Part shown: positions 57,908-64,000 of the stretch, piece by piece
How positions within the stretch are numbered: position 1 is the stretch's first letter
Layout of the letters: each line of letters begins with the position of its first letter
Source: a bacterium
GTDB taxonomy: Bacteria > Desulfobacterota > Binatia > HRBIN30 > CADEER01
Reading direction: 5' to 3'
Length of the DNA stretch: 64,000 nt
Assembly: GCA_019637795.1 (NCBI GenBank)
Contig: JAHBUY010000001.1
Location: 455,001 to 519,000 of the forward strand
Notes under the pieces: generated by a model
The model's input: the letters and a program-made list of their open reading frames with translations, nothing else
What the model was told of the DNA's origin: nothing
Database searches by the model: none
Made by a program: the position numbers and the translations under genes

Positions 57908-58978
57908 ATGATCGCCCGTCTCATCTTCTCCGCCGTGCTCGCCGCCACCCTCGACCCGCGCCTCGCCGCCGCCGCCTGCGCCGGCGACTGCGACGGCGAC
58001 GGCAACGTGGCCATCAACGAGCTGGTGCTCGGCGTCGGCATCGCCCTCGGCGCCGGGTCACTGAGCGGCTGCGGCGGCTTCGACGGCGACGGCGATGGTC
58101 AGGTCGCCATCAACGAGCTGGTCGCCGGCGTCAACGCCGCCCTCACCGGCTGCGGCGCGAGCACGCCCGCGCCCACCGCCACCGCGACGCCCGGCAGCGG
58201 CGCTTCCGGCAAGCTGGTGTTCACGGTCAACGACTTCCAGACGTTCTCCGCCGACCTCGCGGTGATCAACGCCGACGGCAGCGGCCGCCGCAAGCTGACC
58301 GACACTCCCGAGGATTCCGAGAGCCAGCCGGTGTGGAGCCCGGACGGCACCCGCATCGCCTTCATCGACAACGCCGGCATCAGCGTCATGAACGCCGACG
58401 GCAGCGGCCGCCGCCAGGTGGCGGCCGGCAGCCCACGCGCCGTGTATCCCGCCTGGAGCCCGGACGGCCGCGAGATCGTCTTCTCCGGCGGCGAGTTCAA
58501 CCAGATCGAGATCGTCGGCGCCGACGGCGGCAACCGCCGCACCGTGCTCGGACCCGACGCCTTCGAGTACACTGCTCCCTGCTTCAGCCCCGACGGCCGC
58601 CGCATCGCCTTCGTCAGCAACCGTCCGAACGGCGGCTTCGGCGAGGTGCTCGAGATCTTCGTCATGGACGCCGACGGCGCCAACGTGAGCCGGATCACGA
58701 CCGACGACACGGAGAACGCCCACCTCGACTGGAGTGCCGCCAATCGGCTCCTCTTCGATTCCTTCCGCGGCAGCGGCGGCGGCGCCTACGCGATCGCGCC
58801 CGACGGCAGCGGCGAGACGCCGCTGATCGCCGACGCCATGTTCCCGAAGTGGAACCGCGACGGCTCGCGCATCGCCTATGCGACCTTCGCCGGACTGGCG
58901 ACCGCCGCCGCCGACGGCTCCAGTCCCCGGGCGGTCCCCAACACCACCTTCGACGACACGGCGCCGGACCTCTACTGA
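57908..58978 (+). CDS. secreted TolB-like propeller protein with dockerin-like EF-hand pair
   Basis: A 356-residue exported protein. A signal peptide (IARLIFSAVLAATLDPRLAA) is followed by CAGDCDGDGNVAINELVLGV and FDGDGDGQVAINELVAGVNA, two Ca-binding dockerin-like loops (residues 25-80). After a Pro/Thr linker comes a six- or seven-bladed PD40 propeller from residue 105, with repeated WSPDGxxIAF and 'xMNADGSGRR' blades. The order, EF-hands first, mirrors the secreted protein at 12670-13860. Surface binding is likely. The TolB part does not imply the Tol system. Confidence 0.87.
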   Translation: MIARLIFSAVLAATLDPRLAAAACAGDCDGDGNVAINELVLGVGIALGAGSLSGCGGFDGDGDGQVAINELVAGVNAALTGCGASTPAPTATATPGSGASGKLVFTVNDFQTFSADLAVINADGSGRRKLTDTPEDSESQPVWSPDGTRIAFIDNAGISVMNADGSGRRQVAAGSPRAVYPAWSPDGREIVFSGGEFNQIEIVGADGGNRRTVLGPDAFEYTAPCFSPDGRRIAFVSNRPNGGFGEVLEIFVMDADGANVSRITTDDTENAHLDWSAANRLLFDSFRGSGGGAYAIAPDGSGETPLIADAMFPKWNRDGSRIAYATFAGLATAAADGSSPRAVPNTTFDDTAPDLY

Positions 58979-59027
58979 GCAGCCGGCGGCGGTGGTGCGG
59001 CCGCGCGGCGCGGTGTATGGGGCGGGC

Positions 59028-59513
59028 ATGGCCACCGCGCACGATTTCACCGCCACCAGCATCGACGGCACCGCCACGCCGCTGAAGGATTACGCCGGCA
59101 CGGCGCTGCTCATCGTCAACGTCGCCTCGCAGTGCGGCCTGACGCCGCAGTACGCCGGCCTGCAGCACCTGCACGAGCGCTACCAGGGCCGCGGCTTCGC
59201 CGTGCTCGGCTTCCCCTGCAATCAGTTCGGCAGCCAGGAGCCCGGCAGCGAGGGCGAGATCAAGACCTTCTGCGAGACGCGCTTCGGCGTCACCTTCCCG
59301 ATGTTCGCCAAGGTCGACGTCAACGGCGCCGGCGCGCACCCGCTCTACGCCTTCCTCACCAGCCAGCCGACGCAGCCCGACGGCTCCGGCGACATCCAGT
59401 GGAACTTCGCCAAGTTCCTGGTCGGCAAGGACGGCGCCGTGCTGGCCCGCTTCGCACCGACCGAGAAGCCCGATTCGCCCGCGATCGCGGCGGCGATCGA
59501 GCAGGCGCTGTGA
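59028..59513 (+). CDS. glutathione peroxidase-like thiol peroxidase
   Basis: A 161-residue protein of normal family length. The peroxidatic Cys is in VNVASQCGLTPQY, with CNQFGSQEPGSEGEI (Gln of the tetrad) and 'IQWNFAKFLVGKDGAVLARF' (Trp and Asn). It contains Cys, not selenocysteine. It reduces hydrogen or lipid peroxides using thioredoxin or glutathione; bacterial enzymes mainly use thioredoxin. The ATG at 59028 begins MATAHDFTATSIDG. It follows the propeller gene by 50 bases on the same strand. Confidence 0.93.
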   Translation: MATAHDFTATSIDGTATPLKDYAGTALLIVNVASQCGLTPQYAGLQHLHERYQGRGFAVLGFPCNQFGSQEPGSEGEIKTFCETRFGVTFPMFAKVDVNGAGAHPLYAFLTSQPTQPDGSGDIQWNFAKFLVGKDGAVLARFAPTEKPDSPAIAAAIEQAL

Positions 59514-59590
59514 GCCGGTGAGCCCGCGCGCCGCGGCGGCGCGACGCCCGCGTTGGCTCGCCGGCTGACGGGCGCCCGCCGGTCCCTCCC

Positions 59591-60688
59591 ATGTCAGCCC
59601 TCGACGCGGTCGAGTGGGAAGCCTGTCTGCTCGAGCCGGTGGACAATCCGCCGGCCGAGCGGGCGGTCCGCAAGGCGCTCGGCATGGTGCCGCCGGCCAT
59701 GCGCTATTTCCTCGACTCCGCCTGGTGGGCGGACGCGGCGGTGGCGCTGGGCATCACCCACGCGCCCATCTTCCACGTCCCGCCCGGCCTGGCGGATCTC
59801 GTCACCCTGGTGGTCAGCCAGGAGAGCGCCTGCCGCTACTGCTTCAGCCTCACCCGCGGCATGCTCGGCGTCCTCGGCTTCTCCGAGGCGCGCATCCGGC
59901 GCATCGAGGAAGACCTCGCCGGCGGCGAGCTCGGCGACGGCGAACGGGAGGCGCTGCGCTTCGCGCGGCAGGTGGCGCGATCGACCCCGATGGTGACGGC
60001 CGCCGACGCGGCGCCGCTGCGCCAGGCCGGCTGGAACGACGCGGCGGTCAGGGAGCTCGCCGCCCTCGCCGCCGTCAACGTCTTCTACAACCGCGCCGCA
60101 ACGCTCCCGGCGCTGCCCTACGAGGACGCCGAGCGGATGTTCGGTCGGCCGCTGTTCCGGGTGCTGGGACCGCTGCTGCGGCCGTTCATCAGGACGCGGC
60201 GCGCCCGAAACGCGCCGCCGCTGTCCGCGGCCGAGCGTCGGGGACCGTTCGCCGCCTTCGTCAACGCGCTCGACGGCCTGCCGCTGGCGCCCCGCCTGCG
60301 CACCGCGATCGACGCCTGCCTGCGCGGCTCCGCGCTCGGCCCGCGCACCACCGCGCTGGTGTTCGCGGTCGTCGCGCGCGGCATCGGGTGTCCGCTCTCG
60401 GAAGCCGAGGCGATCGCCATGCTGCGCGCCGACGGCGTCCCCGCCGAGGAGATCGATGCCGCATTGGCGCACCTCGCCGCGCCGTGGATCGGCGATCGCG
60501 AGCGCGCGGCCGCGGCGCTGGCGCGCGACTCGATCTGGCCGCAGCCGGCGGCGCTGCAGCGGCACGCCCGCACCGTGCGGCCGCTCTTCACCCGGCAGGA
60601 ATTCGTCGATCTGATCGGCGCCGCGGCGCTCGCCAATACGGTGTGCCGGCTGGCGGTCGCGGTCGACCTGGCGCGGAGCGGACACTGA
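59591..60688 (+). CDS. AhpD/carboxymuconolactone decarboxylase-like protein
   Basis: A 365-residue protein. The first half holds the AhpD-fold signature 'LVVSQESACRYCFSLTRGMLGVLG', with CRYC as the redox-active or catalytic CXXC, and 'AALAAVNVFYNRAATLP'. The second half (residues 210-365) repeats the fold without the Cys pair (ACLRGSALGPRTTALVFAVV). Duplicated AhpD folds act as alkylhydroperoxidases or decarboxylases; the role here is open. It follows glutathione peroxidase, which suits a peroxide context. Its 3' end overlaps the next cyclase frame. Confidence 0.85.
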   Translation: MSALDAVEWEACLLEPVDNPPAERAVRKALGMVPPAMRYFLDSAWWADAAVALGITHAPIFHVPPGLADLVTLVVSQESACRYCFSLTRGMLGVLGFSEARIRRIEEDLAGGELGDGEREALRFARQVARSTPMVTAADAAPLRQAGWNDAAVRELAALAAVNVFYNRAATLPALPYEDAERMFGRPLFRVLGPLLRPFIRTRRARNAPPLSAAERRGPFAAFVNALDGLPLAPRLRTAIDACLRGSALGPRTTALVFAVVARGIGCPLSEAEAIAMLRADGVPAEEIDAALAHLAAPWIGDRERAAAALARDSIWPQPAALQRHARTVRPLFTRQEFVDLIGAAALANTVCRLAVAVDLARSGH

Positions 60689-61470
60689 CGGCGCTCGCCG
60701 CGTCCGCGCTCGCGCTGCTGGCCGCCGCCGCGGCGATCGCGTGGCTGGCGCGCGAGCGCCGCCGCCTGCGCCGCCGGCTGGATGCCGCCACCAGCGAGTT
60801 GCAGCGCATGCAATCGGCGTTCGGCCGCTTCGCGCCCGAGGCGGTGGTCGACCGCATCGTCGCCCGCGGCGAGGCCGGCGCCGCGGAGCGGCGCGAGGTC
60901 ACGGTCCTCTTCGCCGACCTGTTCGGCTTCACCGCGCTCGGCGAGACACTGCCGCCGGAGGCGCTGGTGGCGCTGCTCAACGACTACTTCGGGCGCATGA
61001 GCCGGGTGATCGAGCAGCACCGCGGCGAGGTCTCGAAATTCATCGGCGACGGCCTCATGGCGGTGTTCGGAGCGCACGCGCCCAACCCCTGGCAGGTCAA
61101 CGACGCCGTGCACGCGGCGCTGGCGATGCAGGCGGCGCTGGCCGAGCACAACGCCGCCCGCGCCGCCGCCGGCGGACCGGCGCTGCGGGTCGGCATCGGC
61201 ATCCACAGCGGCCCCGCCGTCGCCGGCGTGCTCGGCGGCCGCGCCCTGATGGAGTTCACGGTCATCGGCGGCACGGTCAACCTCGCGGCGCGCGTCGAGA
61301 GCCTCACCCGCGTCCACGATGCCGGCATCCTCGTCACCGACGCCGTGCGCGCCCGCCTCGACCCGCGCTTCCGCCTGCAGGCCATGGCGCCGACCGCGGT
61401 GCGCGGCGTCGCCGAGCCAGTGGCGACCTGGGCGGTGCTGGGGTGGGAGGAGGATGCCGCGAGCGCGTGA
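60643..61470 (+). CDS. class III adenylate cyclase, short membrane-anchored form
   Basis: About 275 residues. One N-terminal helix (LAASALALLAAAAAIAWLAR) and a coiled-coil lead into the cyclase domain: REVTVLFADLFGFTALGETL, 'VSKFIGDGLMAVFGAHAP' and VGIGIHSGPAVAGVLGG, then 'FTVIGGTVNLAARVESL'. Both metal Asp residues, the adenine-reading Lys (SKFIGDG) and N-x3-R are intact, unlike the two larger cyclases in this window. The start is unclear: GTG at 60643 gives a 45-base overlap with the previous gene, and CTG at 60685 a 4-base overlap. Frame and domain are certain. Confidence 0.82.
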   Translation: MPAGGRGRPGAERTLTALAASALALLAAAAAIAWLARERRRLRRRLDAATSELQRMQSAFGRFAPEAVVDRIVARGEAGAAERREVTVLFADLFGFTALGETLPPEALVALLNDYFGRMSRVIEQHRGEVSKFIGDGLMAVFGAHAPNPWQVNDAVHAALAMQAALAEHNAARAAAGGPALRVGIGIHSGPAVAGVLGGRALMEFTVIGGTVNLAARVESLTRVHDAGILVTDAVRARLDPRFRLQAMAPTAVRGVAEPVATWAVLGWEEDAASA

Positions 61471-61563
61471 CCGGCGGCCGGCCCCTGCGGCAGCAGAGGG
61501 TGTCTCGGTCCGCATGATCCCGCCACGACCGCTGCCGACGGCGGAGCCGCTCGGCGCCCCTGG

Positions 61564-62661
61564 TCAGCGCGCACGCCCTCCGCCGCCCGTCATCTCGCAA
61601 TCCAGGAAGCCGTCGCTGAAGATCTGTCCGATCAGCAGGCGGTTGGCGAAGCGGGCGCCGACGCTGGACGCGGCGATGGGAGTGCCGTCGTTGAGGTAGA
61701 TCTCATCGACGGTCCTGCCGTCGGCGGAGACGCGCAGCACCTGGGCGGGCGCCGGCACGCTCGGGTCGGTGGCGTGCCTGGACATCGCCAGCAGCTTGGG
61801 ATGGGCGCCGATCCAGAGCTGGCCTTCGTCGTCGATCTCGATGTTGTCGCCGCCGCTGTGGATCGGGATCTCGCCGCGCGGCGTCAGCGCATCGGTGGCG
61901 GGATCGCGGTCGTACACCAGCACGCTGCGATCGGTGACCGCGGCGACATAGATGGTGCGCCCGTCGCGGCTGACGTTGATGCCGTTGGGGAAGACCAGCT
62001 TGGCGATCGCGGTGGTGAAGCCGCCGGGCCCGTACCGCAGCACCTGCGCGCCGCGCAACCGCAGGTAGGTCTCGATCACCTGCATGCGCCCGCGGCCGTA
62101 GGCGTGGGTGTTGGTGACGTAGAAGCGATCGACGCCGACGGCGACCAGGTCGTTGGGCATCACCAGCCGCGGGTCGGTGAGCGTCGCGCGGTGCGTCAGG
62201 GTGTCGCCGGCGAGGTCGTAGATCTCGATCGTGTGCTCCGGCCAGCCGTGTCCAGGCGCCGGGTGATTGACGGCGAACAGCACCTCGCGTCCGTCGGGTT
62301 CGCGCCACAGGCTGATCCCGTGCGGCTGCAGGTAGAGCCCGGCGTCGGGCGTCAGGTTCACCGGCACCGCGTCCACCGCGTCGAGCGAGTACGACCAGAT
62401 GCCGCCCGGCACCGGCCGGCCCGACCGCGCGGCGCGCCGGTCGTAGGCCGAGATGATGGCCCGCCGCGCCGGCGCGTCGATGGTGAGATCCTCCGGCCCG
62501 ACCGGGCCGGTAACCAGCCGGCAGTGGCCGTCGAAGTGCGGCGTGATGCGGATGAACATCCCCCCGACCCAGGCGAGGCGGGCGAGTGCCGCGACCACCA
62601 ACGTGGCGATGGCGAGCAGGGCGACGAGGACGATGCGCCGGCGCCTGGGCATGCTCCTCAT
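61564..62661 (-). CDS. paraoxonase/SMP-30-like esterase (membrane-anchored)
   Basis: A 365-residue protein with an N-terminal anchor (RRIVLVALLAIATLVVAALA) and a six-bladed propeller: 'GPVGPEDLTIDAPARRAIISAYDRR', YLQPHGISLWREPDGREVLF, 'VMPNDLVAVGVDRFYVTNTHAY', VFPNGINVSRDGRTIYVAAV and IEIDDEGQLWIGAHPKLLAM. The pattern of Asn-Asp and Glu-Asp calcium ligands (EDL, PND, NGI, NIEIDD) matches paraoxonases/arylesterases. Substrate lactone or ester is unknown. It faces the cyclase convergently. Confidence 0.86.
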   Translation of the reverse strand: MRSMPRRRRIVLVALLAIATLVVAALARLAWVGGMFIRITPHFDGHCRLVTGPVGPEDLTIDAPARRAIISAYDRRAARSGRPVPGGIWSYSLDAVDAVPVNLTPDAGLYLQPHGISLWREPDGREVLFAVNHPAPGHGWPEHTIEIYDLAGDTLTHRATLTDPRLVMPNDLVAVGVDRFYVTNTHAYGRGRMQVIETYLRLRGAQVLRYGPGGFTTAIAKLVFPNGINVSRDGRTIYVAAVTDRSVLVYDRDPATDALTPRGEIPIHSGGDNIEIDDEGQLWIGAHPKLLAMSRHATDPSVPAPAQVLRVSADGRTVDEIYLNDGTPIAASSVGARFANRLLIGQIFSDGFLDCEMTGGGGRAR

Positions 62662-62736
62662 GTGGCGGCCATGGCATGGAAGTCAATGCGCCGCCGCGAC
62701 TTGCCGCTGGCGTTGGCCACGTGGCAATGCACGGCG

Positions 62737-64000
62737 ATGCGCATTCCCGCCAGAGGTCTACCGAAGGACGAGATCTTCCGCCGCCTGGAAGCGTTCCGCG
62801 CCGACGACGTGAGCTGGCGCAGCGGCCGCACCTGGGCCTACGTCTACGATCCGGGCGCGGAGGCGGAGGCGGTCATCAAGCAGGCATACACGATGTACCT
62901 GTCGGAGAACGGGCTCGACCCGACCGCGTTTCCGAGCATGCTGCGACTGGAGAACGCGCTGGTCGGCATGGGCGCCGCCCATCTCAACGCCACCCCGGGG
63001 GTGGTCGGCAATTTCACCAGCGGCGGCACCGAGAGCATCATCCTGGCGGTGAAGACGGCGCGCGACCACGCGCGCGCCCATCGGCCGCAGATCACGGCGC
63101 CGGAGATCGTCCTGCCGGTCACCGCGCACGCGGCCTTCCACAAGGCCTGCCACTACCTCGACGTGCGCCCGGTGCTGGTCGAGGTCGATGCGACGACGTT
63201 CAAGGCCGACGCCGAGGCCATGCGGAGGGCGATCACGCCCAACACCATCCTGCTCGTCGGCTCCGCGGTGTCCTACGCGCACGGCGTCGTCGATCCCATC
63301 CCCGCGCTCGCCGCGCTGGCGCAGGAGCACGGGCTGCTGCTGCACGTCGACGCCTGCATGGGCGGCTTCCTGCTGCCCTACTTCCGCCGCCTCGGCGTCG
63401 ACGTGCCGCCGTTCGACTTCAGCGTCCCGGGCGTCACCTCGATCTCGATGGATCTGCACAAGTACGCCTTCGCCGCCAAGGGCGCGTCGCTGATCCTGTA
63501 CCGCGACAAGGAGCTGCGGCGGCACCAGATCTACGCCTGCGGGCAGTGGACCGGCTATTCGATCGTCAACCCGACGGTGCAGAGCACGAAGTCGGGCGGC
63601 CCGCTCGCCGCCGCCTGGGCGGTGCTGCACTTCTTCGGCGACGAGGGGTACCTGGCGCTCGCCCGTCAGGCGCTGGAGGCGACGCAGGCGATCGTCGCCG
63701 CCATCGACGCGATGCCCGATCTGCGCCTGCTCGGCCGGCCGCAGATGAATCTCATCGCCTTCACCTCCGACACGGTGAACGTCTTCCACATCATCGACGA
63801 GATGAAGACCCGCGGCTGGTACATCCAGCCGCAGCTCGGCTTCCACGGCTCGAAGGAGAACATCCACCTGTCGGTCAACCCGGCGAGCGCCCGCTGGGTG
63901 GAGCCCTTCCTCGCCGATCTGCGCGCGTGCACGGCGATCGCCAGGACGCTGCCGAGCGGCGCCATCGCCGCCGGCATCCGCGACGCCTTCGCCACCGTGC
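62737..64000 (+). CDS. sphingosine-1-phosphate lyase-like PLP enzyme (cut by window end)
   Basis: The frame is open to the last base; 421 codons are visible from the ATG at 62737 (MRIPARGLPKDEIFRRLEAF). Group II PLP decarboxylase features are 'VGNFTSGGTESIILAVKTARDHARAH' (phosphate-binding GGTES), 'LLLHVDACMGGFLLPYF' (cofactor Asp-Ala) and SMDLHKYAFAAKGASLILYR with the Schiff-base Lys. SGRTWAYVYDPGAEA at the N-terminus is typical of S1P lyase. S1P lyase splits sphingosine-1-phosphate to phosphoethanolamine and hexadecenal. A ceramidase-like gene 8 kb upstream fits sphingolipid turnover. Confidence 0.88.
   Translation, partial: MRIPARGLPKDEIFRRLEAFRADDVSWRSGRTWAYVYDPGAEAEAVIKQAYTMYLSENGLDPTAFPSMLRLENALVGMGAAHLNATPGVVGNFTSGGTESIILAVKTARDHARAHRPQITAPEIVLPVTAHAAFHKACHYLDVRPVLVEVDATTFKADAEAMRRAITPNTILLVGSAVSYAHGVVDPIPALAALAQEHGLLLHVDACMGGFLLPYFRRLGVDVPPFDFSVPGVTSISMDLHKYAFAAKGASLILYRDKELRRHQIYACGQWTGYSIVNPTVQSTKSGGPLAAAWAVLHFFGDEGYLALARQALEATQAIVAAIDAMPDLRLLGRPQMNLIAFTSDTVNVFHIIDEMKTRGWYIQPQLGFHGSKENIHLSVNPASARWVEPFLADLRACTAIARTLPSGAIAAGIRDAFATV

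Overview
This window is about 64 kb of very GC-rich bacterial chromosome. The organism is probably in the Desulfobacterota/Binatota/Myxococcota neighbourhood. That is an inference from several traits: tandem dockerin-like 'DxNxDGxxxINEL' EF-hand pairs on secreted proteins, DUF4215 Cys-rich repeats, Pro/Thr-rich linkers, a MYXO-CTERM-like C-terminal tail, multiheme cytochromes, an F420-type LLM oxidoreductase and a DprE1/DprE2-like pair. No rRNA or ribosomal marker is present to settle it.

Layout. 1-7.2 kb: the 3' end of a histidine kinase, a HEPN/MNT pair, a scrambled junction of a DUF1566 remnant with a second kinase fragment, a secreted beta-propeller protein, a LuxR regulator, and an RHH antitoxin with a frameshifted MazF. 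7.4-13.9 kb: a 1736-residue secreted repeat protein and a dockerin-like secreted protein. 14-19.8 kb: an island of toxin-antitoxin (TA) modules (RelE/Phd, PIN remnant, BrnTA, two HTH/RelE-type pairs, a second BrnTA-like pair) separated by pieces of one tRNA-Ser(UGA) gene. The pieces all break at the 7-nt anticodon loop. 19.9-26.6 kb: PLD/cardiolipin-synthase-like protein, radical SAM/SPASM protein, alkylsulfatase-like hydrolase and a multi-PAS kinase. 26.8-34 kb: envelope redox proteins (CXXCH beta-barrel, CX4CH lipoprotein, diheme and octaheme-TPR cytochromes) interrupted by an ISNCY/IS1202-type element. 34-48 kb: DprE1/DprE2-like pair, YfhO-like membrane protein, CoA transferase, GST, TetR with a COQ4-like protein, NCS2 permease, a membrane adenylate cyclase and a YheT-like hydrolase. 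48-51 kb: a squalene/phytoene-synthase-like gene whose 3' end is duplicated as a 106-bp direct repeat around a 2-kb islet encoding TcmP and a DUF5131 (Gp37/Gp68) protein. 51-64 kb: a second membrane cyclase, ceramidase, LpxO-like hydroxylase, SnoaL-like protein, LLM oxidoreductase, TolB-like propeller, glutathione peroxidase, AhpD-like protein, a third cyclase, a PON/SMP-30-like esterase and a sphingosine-1-phosphate-lyase-like PLP enzyme cut by the window end.

The strongest candidates for an undescribed system are the tRNA-Ser-anchored TA array, with repeated attachment-arm units of nearly constant length and no integrase in sight, and the direct-repeat-bounded TcmP/DUF5131 islet. Three MITE-like inverted-repeat elements lie between genes. 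Several loci look decayed or frameshifted (MazF, PLD-like, kinase/DUF1566 junction); sequencing or assembly error has not been excluded for these.
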